Shown here in pieces: positions 25,671 through 38,342 of a DNA stretch of 64,000 nucleotides; within the stretch, counting starts at the first letter, position 1, and each line of letters starts with the position of its first letter. A model generated the notes under the pieces. That model worked only from the letters and a program-made list of their open reading frames with translations. It made no database searches and was not told the DNA's origin. The stretch comes from Brienomyrus brachyistius (taxonomy: Eukaryota > Chordata > Actinopteri > Osteoglossiformes > Mormyridae), in contig NW_026042689.1 in assembly GCF_023856365.1 (NCBI RefSeq), forward strand, positions 56,398 to 120,397, in the 5' to 3' direction. The position numbers and the translations under genes were made by a program.

Positions 25671-27270
25671 TCTGGCCCTATGCATCTTGGGACTTCATCC
25701 CCCTATGAGTCAGGACTCTGGCCCCATGCATCTTGGGACTCCGTCCCCCTATGTGTCAGGACTCTGGCCCCATGCACCTTGGGACTCCATACCCCTAAGT
25801 ATTAGCACTCTGGCCCTTTGCATCTTGCGACTCCATCCCCCTATGTGTCAGCACTCTCTCCCTATGCATCTTGGGACTCCGTCCCCCTAAGTATCAGCAC
25901 TCTGGCCCTATGCATCTTGGGACTACGTCCCCCTAAGTATCAGCACACTAGCCCTATGCATCTTGGGACTCTGTCCCCCTAAGTATCAGCACTCTGGCCC
26001 TATGCATCTTGGGACTCCGCCCCCCTATGTGTCAGGACCCTGGCCCTAAGAATCTTGGGACTCCGTCCCCCTAAGTATCAGGACTCTGGCTTTATGCATC
26101 TTGGGTCTCCGTCCCCCTATGTGTCAGGACCCTGGCCCTATACATCTTGGGACTCCGTCCCCCTAAGTATCAGCACTCTGGCCCTATGCATCTTGGGACT
26201 CCATCCCCCTAAGTATCAGGACTCTGGCCCTATGCATCTTGGGACTCCGTCCCCCTATGTGTCAGGAATCTGGCCCCTGCACCTTGGGACTCCATACCCC
26301 TAAGTATTAGCACTCTGGCCCTTTGCATCTTGGGACTCCATCCCCCTATATGTCAGGACTCTAGCCCTAGGCATTTTGGGACTCCATCCCCGTAAGTATC
26401 AGGACTCTGGCCCTATGCATCTTGGGACTCCGTCCCCTTAACTATCAGCACTCTGGCCCTAGGCATCTTGGGACTCCGTCCCCCTATGTGTCAGGATTCT
26501 GGCCCTATGCATCTTGGGACTCCATCACCCTAAGTATCAAGACTCTGGCCCTATGCATCTTGGGACACCGTCCCCCTAAGTATCAGCACTCTGTCCCTAT
26601 GTATCTTGGCACTCCGTCCCCCTAAGTATCAGGACTCTGGCCCTATGCATCTTGGGACTCCGTCCCCCTAAGTATCAGCACTCTGGCCCAATGCATCTTG
26701 GGACTCCGTGTCCCTAAGTATCAGCACTCTGGCCCTATGCATCTTGGGACTCCGTCCCCCTAAGGATCAGCACTCTGGCCCTATGCATCTTTGGACTTCG
26801 TCCCCCTATGTGTCAGGACTCTGGCCCTATGCATCTTGGAACTCCGTCCCCCTATGTGTCAGGACTCTGGCCCCATGCACCTTGGGACTCCATACCCCTA
26901 AGTATTAGCACTCTGGTCCTTTGCATCTTGGGACTCCATCCCCCTATGTGTCAGCACTCTCTCCCTATGCATCTTGGGACTCCGTCCCCCTAAGTATCAG
27001 GACTCTGGCCGTATGCATCTTGGGACTCCTTCCCCCCAAGTGTCAGGACTCTGGCCCGATGCATCTTGGGACTCCATTGCCATTAGTATCAGGACTCTGG
27101 CCCTATGCATCTTGGGACTCCATCCCCCTATGTATCAGGACTCTGGCCCTATGCATCTTGGGACTTCGTCCCGCTATGTGTCAGGATTCTAGCCCTATGC
27201 ATCTTGGGACTCCGTTCCCGTAAGTATCAGCACTCTGGCCCTATGCATCTTGGGACTCCGTTCCCCTAAG
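25670..27270 (+). repeat. Closing block of super-unit 1
   Basis: This block matches 19,970-21,570 at offset 5,702 = 124 x 46 minus 2 (25,687 to 19,985; 26,055 to 20,353; 26,974 to 21,272). It also matches 41,030-42,630 near the end of super-unit 2. A marker pair at 26,808 and 27,314 lies exactly 506 bases apart across the boundary between super-units 1 and 2. Confidence 0.8.
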
Positions 27271-29920
27271 GATCGGCACTCTGGCCCTATGCATCTTTGG
27301 ACTTCGTCCCCCTATGTGTCAGGACTCTGGCCCTATGCATCTTGGAACTCCGTCCCCCTATGTGTCAGGACTCTGGCCCCATGCACCTTGGGACTCCATA
27401 CCCCTAAGTATTAGCACTCTGGTCCTTTGCATCTTGGGACTCCATCCCCCTATGTGTCAGCACTCTCTCCCTATGCATCTTGGGACTCCGTCCCCCTAAG
27501 TATCAGGACTCTGGCCGTATGCATCTTGGGACTCCATTGCCATTAGTATCAGGACTCTGGCCCTATGCATCTTGGGACTCCATCCCCCTATGTGTCAGGA
27601 CTCTGGCCCTATGCATCTTGGGACTTCGTCCCGCTATGTGTCAGGATTCTAGCCCTATGCATCTTGGGACTCCGTTCCCGTAAGTATCAGCACTCTGGAC
27701 CTATGCATCTTGGGACTCCGTTCCCCTAAGGATCAGCACTCTGGCCCTATGCAATTTTGGACTTCGTCGCCCTATGTGTCAGGACTCTGGCCCTATGCAT
27801 CGTTGGGACTCCGTCCCCCTATGTGTCAGGACTCTGGCCCCATGCACCTTGGGACTCCATACCCCTAAGTATTAGCACTCTGACCATTTGCATCTTGGGA
27901 CTCCTTCCCCCCTTGTGTCAGGACTCTGGCCCTATGCATCTTGGGACTCCGTCCCCCTAAGTATCAGCACTCTGGCCCTATGCATCTTGGGACTCCCTCC
28001 CCCTAAGTATCAGCACACTAGCCCTATGCATCTTGGGACTCCATCCCCCTAAGTATTAGCACTCTGGCCCTATGCATCTTTGGACTCCGTCCCCCTAAGT
28101 ATCAGCACTCTGGCCCTATGCATATTGGGACTCCGCCCCCCTATGTGTCAGGACCCTGGCCCTAAGAATCTTGGGACTCCGTCCCCCTAAGTATCAGGAC
28201 TCTGGCTTTATGCATCTTGGGTCTCCGTCCCCCTATGTGTCAGGACCCTGGCCCTATACATCTTGGGACTCCGTCCCCCTAAGTATCAGCACTCTGGCCT
28301 GATGCATCTTGGGACTCCATCCCCCTAAGTATCAGGACTCTGGCCCTATGCATCTTGGGACTCCATCCCCCTATGTGTCAGGACTCTGGCCCTATGCATC
28401 TTGGGACTCCGTCCGCCTAAGTATCAGGACTCTGGCCCTGTGCATCTTGGGACTCCGTCCCCCTAAGTATCAGGACTCTGGCCCTATGCATCTTGGGAAT
28501 CCGTCCCCCTGAGTATCAGCACTCTGGCCCTATGCATCTTGGGACTCCGTCCCCCTAAGTATCAGCATTCTGGCCCTAAGCATCTTGGGACTCCGCCCCC
28601 CTATATATCAGGACTCTGGCCCTATGCCTCTTGGGACTCCATCACCCTAAGTATCAAGACTCTGGCCCTATGCATCTTGTGACACCGTCCCCCTAAGTAT
28701 CAGCACTCTGTCCCTATGTATCTTGGCACTCCGTCCCCCTAAGTATCAGGACTCTGGCCCTATGCATCTTGGGACTCCGTCCCCCTAAGTATCAGCACTC
28801 TGGCCCAATGCATCTTGGGACTCCGTGTCCCTAAGTATCAGCACTCTGGCCCTATGCATCTTGGGACTCCGTCCCCCTAAGGATCAGCACTCTGGCCCTA
28901 TGCATCTTTGGACTTCGTCCCCCTATGTGTCAGGACTCTGGCCCTATGCATCTTGGAACTCCGTCCCCCTATGTGTCAGGACTCTGGCCCCATGCACCTT
29001 GGGACTCCATACCCCTAAGTATTAGCACTCTGGTCCTTTGCATCTTGGGACTCCATCCCCCTATGTGTCAGCACTCTCTCCCTATGCATCTTGGGACTCC
29101 GTCCCCCTAAGTATCAGGACTCTGGCCGTATGCATCTTGGGACTCCATTGCCATTAGTATCAGGACTCTGGCCCTATGCATCTTGGGACTCCATCCCCCT
29201 ATGTGTCAGGACTCTGGCCCTATGCATCTTGGGACTTCGTCCCGCTATGTGTCAGGATTCTAGCCCTATGCATCTTGGGACTCCGTTCCCGTAAGTATCA
29301 GCACTCTGGCCCTATGCATCTTGGGACTCCGTTCCCCTAAGGATCAGCACTCTGGCCCTATGCAATTTTGGACTTCGTCGCCCTATGTGTCAGGACTCTG
29401 GCCCTATGCATCGTTGGGACTCCGTCCCCCTATGTGTCAGGACTCTGGCCCCATGCACCTTGGGACTCCATACCCCTAAGTATTAGCACTCTGACCATTT
29501 GCATCTTGGGACTCCTTCCCCCCTTGTGTCAGGACTCTGGCCCTATGCATCTTGGGACTCCGTCCCCCTAAGTATCAGCACTCTGGCCCTATGCATCTTG
29601 GGACTCCCTCCCCCTAAGTATCAGCACACTAGCCCTATGCATCTTGGGACTCCATCCCCCTAAGTATTAGCACTCTGGCCCTATGCATCTTTGGACTCTG
29701 TCCCCCTAAGTATCAGCACTCTGGCCCTATGCATATTGGGACTCCGCCCCCCTATGTGTCAGGACCCTGGCCCTAAGAATCTTGGGACTCCGTCCCCCTA
29801 AGTATCAGGACTCTTGCTTTATGCATCTTGGGTCTCCGTCCCCCTATGTGTCAGGACCCTGGCCCTATACATCTTGGGACTCCGTCCCCCTAAGTATCAG
29901 CACTCTGGCCTGATGCATCT
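27271..29920 (+). repeat. 1,611-bp tandem duplication opening super-unit 2
   Basis: Markers at 27,314, 27,480 and 27,757 return at 28,925, 29,091 and 29,368, each 1,611 later. This is the same duplication as at 6.3-9.3 kb and lies 20,698 bases downstream of it. Within it the CATCTTGTGACACC variant near 28,676 is shared with 7,977 and 44,499. The second copy contains a private CTCTTGCTTTATG near 29,813 that is shared with 47,062. Confidence 0.87.
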
Positions 29921-32470
29921 TGGGACTCCATCCCCCTAAGTATCAGGACTCTGGCCCTATGCATCTTGGGACTCCATCCCCCTATGTGTCAGGACTCTGG
30001 CCCTATGCATCTTGGGACTCCGTCCCCCTGAGTATCAGCACTCTGGCCCTATGCATCTTGGGACTCCGTCCCCCTAAGTATCAGCATTCTGGCCCTAAGC
30101 ATCTTGGGACTCCGCCCCCCTATATATCAGGACTCTGGCCCTATGCCTCTTGGGACTCCGTCCCCCTAAGGATCTGCACTCTGGCCCTATGCATCTTGGG
30201 ACTTCGTCCCCCTATATGTCAGGACTCTAGCCCTATGCATTTTGGAACTCCGTCCCCGTAAGTATCAGGACTCTGGCCCTATGCATCTTTGGACTCCGTC
30301 CCCTTAAGTATCAGCACTCTGGCCCTAGGCATCTTGGGACTCCGTCCCCCTATGTGTCAGGACTCTGGCCCTATGCATCTTGGGACTCCGTCCCCCTAAG
30401 TTTCAGCACTCTGTCCCTATGCATCTTGGGATTCCGTCCCCTATGTGTCACCACTCTGGCCTTATTCATCTTGAGACTCCGTCCCCCTAAGTCTCAGCAC
30501 ACTGGCCCTATGCGTCTTGGGACTTCGTCCCCCTATGTGTCAGGACTCTTGCCCAATGCAACTTGGGACTCCATCCCCCTAAGTATTAGCACTCTGGCCC
30601 TATGCATCTTGGGACTCCATCCCCCTAAGTATTAGCGCTCTGGCCCTATGCATCTTGGGACTCCGCCCCCCTATGTGTCAGGACCCTGGCCCTAAGCATT
30701 TTGGGACTCCGTCCCCCTAAGTATCAGGACTCTGGCCCTATGTACCTTAGGACTCCGTCTCCCTATGTGTCAGGACCCTGGTCCTATACATCTTGGGACT
30801 CCGTCCCCCTAAGTATCAGCACTCTGGCCCTATGCATCTTGGGACTCCGTCCTCCTAAGTATCAGGACTCTGGCCCTATGCATCTTAGGACTCCATCCCC
30901 CTATGTGTCAGGACTCTGGCCCTATGCATCTTGGGACTTCATCCCCCTATGAGTCAGGACTCTGGCCCTATGCAACTTGGGACTCCGTCCCCCTAAGTAT
31001 CAGCACTCTGGCCCTATGCATCTTGGGACTCCATCCCCCTAAGTATTAGCACTCTGGCCCTATGCATCTTGGGACTCCATCCCCCTAAGTATTAGCACTC
31101 TGGCCCTATGCATCTTTGGACTCTGTCCCCCTAAGTATCAGCATTCTGGCCCTATGCATCTTGGGACTCCATCCCCCTATGTGTCAGGACTCTGGCCCTA
31201 TGCATCTTGGTACTCCGTCCGCCTAAGTATCAGGACTCTGGCCCTATGCATCTTGGGACTCCGTCCCCTTAAATATCAGGACTCTTGCCCTATGCATCTT
31301 GGGAATCCGTCCCCCTGAGTATCAGCACTCTGGCCCTATGCATCTTTGGACTTCGTCCCGCTATGTGTCAGGACTCTAGCCCTATGCATCTTGGGACTCC
31401 GTTCCCGTAAGTATCAGCACTCTGGCCCTATGCATCTTGGGACTCCGTTCCCCTATGTGTCAGGACTCTGGCCCTATGCATCTTGGGACTCCGTCCCCCT
31501 AAGTATCAGCATTCTGGCCCTAAGCATCTTGGGACTCCGCCCCCCTATATATCAGGACTCTGGCCCTATGCATCTTGGGACTCCGTCCCCCTATATGTCA
31601 GGATTCTAGCCCTATGCATCTTGGGACTCCGTTCCCGTAAGTATCAGGACTCTGGCCCTATGCATCTTAGGACTCCATCCCCCTATGTGTCAGGACTCTG
31701 GCCCTATGCATCTTGGGACTTCATCCCCCTATGAGTCAGGACTCTGGCCCCATGCATCTTGGGACTCCGTCCCCCTATGTGTCAGGACTCTGGCCCCATG
31801 CACCTTGGGACTCCATACCCCTAAGTATTAGCACTCTGGCCCTTTGCATCTTGCGACTCCATCCCCCTATGTGTCAGCACTCTCTCCCTATGCATCTTGG
31901 GACTCCGTCCCCCTAAGTATCAGCACTCTGGCCCTATGCATCTTGGGACTACGTCCCCCTAAGTATCAGCACACTAGCCCTATGCATCTTGGGACTCTGT
32001 CCCCCTAAGTATCAGCACTCTGGCCCTATGCATCTTGGGACTCCGCCCCCCTATGTGTCAGGACCCTGGCCCTAAGAATCTTGGGACTCCGTCCCCCTAA
32101 GTATCAGGACTCTGGCTTTATGCATCTTGGGTCTCCGACCCCCTATGTGTCAGGACCCTGGCCCTATACATCTTGGGACTCCATCCCCCTAAGTATCAGC
32201 ACTCTGGCCCTATGCATCTTGGGACTCCATCCCCCTAAGTATCAGGACTCTGGCCCTATGCATCTTGGGACTCCGTCCCCCTATGTGTCAGGACTCTGGC
32301 CCCTGCACCTTGGGACTCCATACCCCTAAGTATTAGCACTCTGGTCCTTTGCATCTTGGGACTCCATCCCCCTATATGTCAGGACTCTAGCCCTAGGCAT
32401 TTTGGGACTCCATCCCCGTAAGTATCAGGACTCTGGCCCTATGCATCTTGGGACTCCGTCCCCTTAACTA
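29920..32470 (+). repeat. Single-copy version of the 1,655-bp unit plus following block
   Basis: This segment matches 9,222-10,850 at offset 20,698 until about 30,640. One 46-base monomer with CATCTTTGGACTCTGTCC is missing there, and the offset becomes 20,652. From 31,346 it matches 12,349-13,450 at about 18,996. The same stretch matches 47,169-49,800 except for the replaced tract at 48,105-48,590. The GTACCTTAGG marker is at 30,742. Confidence 0.82.
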
Positions 32471-34895
32471 TCAGCACTCTGGCCCTATGCATCTTGGGAC
32501 TTCGTCCCCCTAAGTATCAGCACACAAGCCCTATGCATCTTGGGACTCCATCCCCCTAAGTATTAGCACTCTGGCCCTATGCATCTTTGGACTCTGTCCC
32601 CCTAAGTATCAGCACTCTGGCCCTATGCATATTGGGACTCCGCCCCCCCTATGTGTCAGGACCCTGGCCCTAAGAATCTTGGGACTCCGTCCCCCTAAGT
32701 ATCAGGACTCTGGCTTTATGCATCTTGGGTCTCCGTCCCCCTATGTGTCAGGACCCTGGCCCTATACATCTTGGGACTCCGTCCCCCTAAGTATCAGCAC
32801 TCTGGCCCTATGCATCTTGGGACTCCATCCCCCTAAGTATCAGGACTCTGGCCCTATGCATCTTGGGACTCCGTCCCCCTATGTGTCAGGACTCTGGCCC
32901 CTGCACCTTGGGACTCCATACCCCTAAGTATTAGCACTCTGGCCCTTTGCATCTTGGGACTCCATCCCCCTGTATGTTAGGACTCTAGCCCTAGGCATTT
33001 TGGGACTCCGTCCCCGTAAGTATCAGGACTCTGGCCCTATGCATCTTGGGACTCCGTCCCCTTAACTATCAGCACTCTGGCCCTAGGCATCTTGGGACTC
33101 CGTCCCCCTATGTGTCAGGACTCTGGCCCTATGCATCTTGGACTCCATCACCCTAAGTATCAAGACTCTGGCCCTATGCATCTTGGGACACCGTCCCCCT
33201 AAGTATCAGCACTCTGTCCCTATGTATCTTGGCACTCCGTCCCCCTAAGTATCAGGACTCTGGCCCTATGCATCTTGGGACTCCGTCCCCCTAAGTATCA
33301 GCACTCTGGCCCAATGCATCTTGGGACTCCGTGTCCCTAAGTATCAGCACTCTGGCCCTATGCATCTTGGGACTCCGTCCCCCTAAGGATCAGCACTCTG
33401 GCCCTATGCATCTTTGGACTTCGTCCCCCTATGTGTCAGGACTCTGGCCCTATGCATCTTGGAACTCCGTCCCCCTATGTGTCAGGACTCTGGCCCCATG
33501 CACCTTGGGACTCCATACCCCTAAGTATTAGCACTCTGGTCCTTTGCATCTTGGGACTCCATCCCCCTATGTGTCAGCACTCTCTCCCTATGCATCTTGG
33601 GACTCCGTCCCCCTAAGTATCAGGACTCTGGCCGTATGCATCTTGGGACTCCATTGCCATTAGTATCAGGACTCTGGCCCTATGCATCTTGGGACTCCAT
33701 CCCCCTATGTGTCAGGACTCTGGCCCTATGCATCTTGGGACTTCGTCCCGCTATGTGTCAGGATTCTAGCCCTATGCATCTTGGGACTCCGTTCCCGTAA
33801 GTATCAGCACTCTGGCCCTATGCATCTTGGGACTCCGTTCCCCTAAGGATCAGCACTCTGGCCCTATGCAATTTTGGACTTCGTCGCCCTATGTGTCAGG
33901 ACTCTGGCCCTATGCATCGTTGGGACTCCGTCCCCCTATGTGTCAGGACTCTGGCCCCATGCACCTTGGGACTCCATACCCCTAAGTATTAGCACTCTGA
34001 CCCTTTGCATCTTGGGACTCCTTCCCCCCTTGTGTCAGGACTCTGGCCCTATGCATCTTGGGACTCCGTCCCCCTAAGTATCAGCACTCTGGCCCTATGC
34101 ATCTTGGGACTCCGTCCCCCTAAGTATCAGCACACTAGCCCTATGCATCTTGGGACTCCATCCCCCTATGTATTAGCACTCTGGCCCTATGCATCTTTGG
34201 ACTGTGTCCCCCTAAGTATCAGCACTCTGGCCTGATGCATCTTGGGACTCCATCCCCCTAAGTATCAGGACTCTGGCCCAATGCATCTTGGGACTCCATC
34301 CCCCTATGTGTCAGGTCTCTGGCCCTATGCATCTTGGGACTCCGTCCGCCTAAGTATCAGGACTCTGGCCCTGTGCATCTTGGGACTCCGTCCCCCTAAG
34401 TATCAGGACTCTGGCCCTATGCATCTTGGGACTCCGTCCCCCTATGTGTCAGGACTCTGGCCCCATGCACCTTGGGACTCCATACCCCTAAGTATTAGCA
34501 CTCTGACCCTTTGCATCTTGGGACTCCTTCCCCCCTTGTGTCAGGACTCTGGCCCTATGCATATTGGGACTCCGCCCCCCTATGTGTCAGGACCCTGGCC
34601 CTAAGAATCTTGGGACTCCGTCCCCCTAAGTATCAGGACTCTGGCTTTATGCATCTTGGGTCTCCGTCCCCCTATGTGTCAGGACCCTGGCCCTGTACAT
34701 CTAGGGACTCCGTCCCCCTAAGTATCAGCACTCTGGCCTGATGCATCTTGGGACTCCATCCCCCTAAGTATCAGGACTCTGGCCCAATGCATCTTGGGAC
34801 TCCATCCCCCTATGTGTCAGGACTCTGGCCCTATGCATCTTGGGACTCCGTCCGCCTAAGTATCAGGACTCTGGCCCTGTGCATCTTGGGACTCC
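32470..34895 (+). repeat. HOR block shared with 51.0-53.25 kb
   Basis: From about 32,760 to 36,780 markers sit at constant offset 18,353 = 399 x 46 minus 1 from 51.1-55.13 kb: 33,331 to 51,684, 33,874 to 52,227, 34,511 to 52,864. Near 32,670-32,760, two monomers are present that are missing near 51,110. A C-run one base longer than usual (CGCCCCCCCT) occurs at about 32,641. A pair of direct repeats 506 bases apart (34,242 and 34,748) is inherited in both copies (52,595 and 53,101). Confidence 0.85.
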
Positions 34896-37800
34896 GTCCC
34901 CCTAAGTATCAGGACTCTGGCCCTATTCATCTTGGGAATCCGTCCCCCTGAGTATCAGCACTCTGGCCCTATGCATCTTGGGACTCCGTCCCCCTAAGTA
35001 TCAGCATTCTGGCCCTAAGCATCTTGGGACTCCGCCCCCCTATATATCAGGACTCTGGCCCTATGCCTCTTGGGACTCCGTCCCCCTAAGGATCTGCACT
35101 CTGGCCCTATGCATCTTGGGACTTCGTCCCCCTATATGTCAGGACTCTAGCCCTATGCATTTTGGGACTCCGTCCCCGTAAGTATCAGGACTCTGGCCCT
35201 ATGCATCTTTGGACTCCGTCCCCTTAAGTATCAGCACTCTGGCCCTAGGCATCTTGGGACTCCGTCCCCCTATGTGTCAGGACTCTGGCCCTATGCATCT
35301 TGGGACTCCGTCCCCCTAAGTTTCAGCACTCTGGCCATATGCATCTTGGGATTCCGTCCCCTATGTGTCACCACTCTGGCCTTATTCATCTTGAGACTCC
35401 GTCCCCCTAAGTATCAGCACACTGGCCCTATGCGTCTTGGGACTTCGTCCCCCTATGTGTCAGGACTCTTGCCCAATGCAACTTGGGACTCTATCCCCCT
35501 AAGTATTAGCACTCTGGCCCTATGCATCTTTGGACTCCATCCCCCTAAGTATTAGCGCTCTGGCCCTATGCATCTTTGGACTCTGTCCCCCTAAGTATCA
35601 GCACTCTGGCCCTATGCATCTTGGGACTCCGCCCCCCTATGTGTCAGGACCCTGGCCCTAAGCATTTTGGGACTCCGTCCCCCTAAGTATAAGGACTCTG
35701 GCCCTATGTACCTTAGGACTCCGTCTCCCTATGTGTCAGGACCCTGGTCCTATACATCTTGGGACTCCGTCCCCCTAAGTATCAGCACTCTGGCCCTATG
35801 CATCTTGGGACTCCGTCCTCCTAAGTATCAGGACTCTGGCCCTATGCATCTTAGGACTCCATCCCCCTATGTGTCAGGACTCTGGCCCTATGCATCTTGG
35901 GACTTCATCCCCCTATGAGTCAGGACTCTGGCCCTATGCAACTTGGGACTCCGTCCCCCTAAGTATCAGCACTCTGGCCCTATGCATCTTGGGACTCCAT
36001 CCCCCTAAGTATTAGCACTCTGGCCCTATGCATCTTGGGACTCCATCCCCCTAAGTATTAGCACTCTGGCCCTATGCATCTTTGGACTCTGTCCCCCTAA
36101 GTATCAGCATTCTGGCCCTATGCATCTTGGGACTCCATCCCCCTATGTGTCAGGCCTCTGGCCCTATGCATCTTGGTACTCCGTCCGCCTAAGTATCAGG
36201 ACTCTGGCCCTATGCATCTTGGGACTCCGTCCCCTTAAATATCAGGACTCTGGCCCTATGCATCTTGGGAATCCGTCCCCCTGAGTATCAGCACTCTGGA
36301 CCTATGCATCTTTGGACTTCGTCCCGCTATGTGTCAGGACTCTAGCCCTATGCATCTTGGGACTCCGTTCCCGTAAGTATCAGCACTCTGGTCCTATGCA
36401 TCTTGGGACTCCGTTCCCCTATGTGTCAGGACTCTGGCCCTATGCATCTTGGGACTCCGTCCCCCTAAGTATCAGCATTCTGGCCCTAAGCATCTTGGGA
36501 CTCCGCCCCCCTATATATCAGGACTCTGGCCCTATGCATCTTGGGACTCCGTTCCCGTAAGTATCAGGACTCTGGCCCTATGCATCTTAGGACTCCATCC
36601 CCCTATGTGTCAGGACTCTGGCCCTATGCATCTTGGGACTTCATCCCCCTATGAGTCAGGACTCTGGCCCCATGCATCTTGGGACTCCGTCACCCTATGT
36701 GTCAGGACTCTGGCCCCATGCACCTTGGGACTCCATACCCCTAAGTATTAGCACTCTGGCCCTTTGCATCTTGCGACTCCGTCCCCCTAAGTATCAGGAC
36801 TCTGGCCCTATGCATCTTGGGAATCCGTCCCCCTGAGTATCAGCACTCTGGCCCTATGCATCTTGGGACTCCGTCCCCCTAAGTATCAGCATTCTGGCCC
36901 TAAGCATCTTGGGACTCCGCCCCCCTATATATCAGGACTCTGGCCCTATGCCTCTTGGGACTCCGTCCCCCTAAGGATCTGCACTCTGGCCCTATGCATC
37001 TTGGGACTTCGTCCCCCTATATGTCAGGACTCTAGCCCTATGCATTTTGGGACTCCGTCCCCGTAAGTATCAGGACTCTGGCCCTATGCATCTTTGGACT
37101 CCGTCCCCTTAAGTATCAGCACTCTGGCCCTAGGCATCTTGGGACTCCGTCCCCCTATGTGTCAGGACTCTGGCCCTATGCATCTTGGGACTCCGTCCCC
37201 CTAAGTTTCAGCACTCTGGCCCTATGCATCTTGGGATTCCGTCTCCTATGTGTCACCACTCTGGCCTTATTCATCTTGAGACTCCGTCCCCCTAAGTATC
37301 AGCACACTGGCCCTATGCGTCTTGGGACTTCGTCCCCCTATGTGTCAGGACTCTGGCCCAATGCAACTTGGGACTCCATCCCCCTAAGTATTAGCACTCT
37401 GGCCCTATGCATCTTGGGACTCCATCCCCCTAAGTATTAGCGCTCTGGCCCTATGCATCTTTGGACTCTGTCCCCCTAAGTATCAGCACTCTGGCCCTAT
37501 GCATCTTGGGACTCCGCCCCCCTATGTGTCAGGACCCTGGCCCTAAGCATTTTGGGACTCCGTCCCCCTAAGTATCAGGACTCTGGCCCTATGTACCTTA
37601 GGACTCCGTCTCCCTATGTGTCAGTACCCTGGTCCTATACATCTTGGGACTCCGTCCCCCTAAGTATCAGCACGCTGGCCCTATGCATCTTGGGACTCCG
37701 TCCTCCTAAGTATCAGGACTCTGGCCCTATGCATCTTAGGACTCCATCCCCCTATGTGTCAGGACTCTGGCCCTATGCATCTTGGGACTTCATCCCCCTA

Positions 37801-38342
37801 TGAGTCAGGACTCTGGCCCTATGCAACTTGGGACTCCGTCCCCCTAAGTATCAGCACTCTGGCCCTATGCATCTTGGGACTCCATCCCCCTAAGTATTAG
37901 CACTCTGGCCCTATGCATCTTGGGACTCCATCCCCCTAAGTATTAGCACTCTGGCCCTATGCATCTTTGGACTCTGTCCCCCTAAGTATCAGCATTCTGG
38001 CCCTATGCATCTTGGGACTCCATCCCCCTATGTGTCAGGACTCTGGCCCTATGCATCTTGGTACTCCGTCCGCCTAAGTATCAGGACTCTGGCCCTATGC
38101 ATCTTGGGACTCCGTCCCCTTAAATATCAGGACTCTGGCCCTATGCATCTTGGGAATCCGTCCCCCTGAGTATCAGCACTCTGGCCCTATGCATCTTTGG
38201 ACTTCGTCCCGCTATGTGTCAGGACTCTTGCCCTATGCATCTTGGGACTCCGTTCCCGTAAGTATCAGCACTCTGGCCCTATGCATCTTGGGACTCCGTT
38301 CCCCTATGTGTCAGGACTCTGGCCCTATGCATCTTGGGACTC
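34896..38342 (+). repeat. Tandem duplication with 1,885-bp period
   Basis: Copy 1 is about 34,896-36,780 and copy 2 about 36,781-38,342. Markers at 34,978, 35,274, 35,667 and 36,312 return at 36,863, 37,159, 37,552 and 38,197, each 1,885 later (41 x 46 minus 1). At the junction near 36,780 a GGCCCTTTGCATCTTGCGAC monomer runs straight into CCGTCCCCCTAAG, whereas elsewhere it is followed by CCATCCCCCTATG. Super-unit 3 has no such duplication, so it arose after super-units 2 and 3 separated. Confidence 0.88.

Larger units (their letters stand above)
6570..27270 (+). repeat. Super-unit 1 (about 20.7 kb)
   Basis: This segment runs from the CTTCGTCCCCC / CTTGGAACTCC block near 6,616 to its return at 27,314, an offset of 20,698 = 450 x 46 minus 2. 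Many markers keep that offset: 8,127 to 28,825, 8,393 to 29,091, 8,670 to 29,368, 9,222 to 29,920, 9,656 to 30,354. Order within it: the 1,610-base duplication, the 1,655-base duplication, a 2.3-kb block, the 1,517-base duplication, a long block near 18-25 kb, and a closing block at 25.7-27.3 kb. It is the longest complete super-unit here. Confidence 0.82.
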
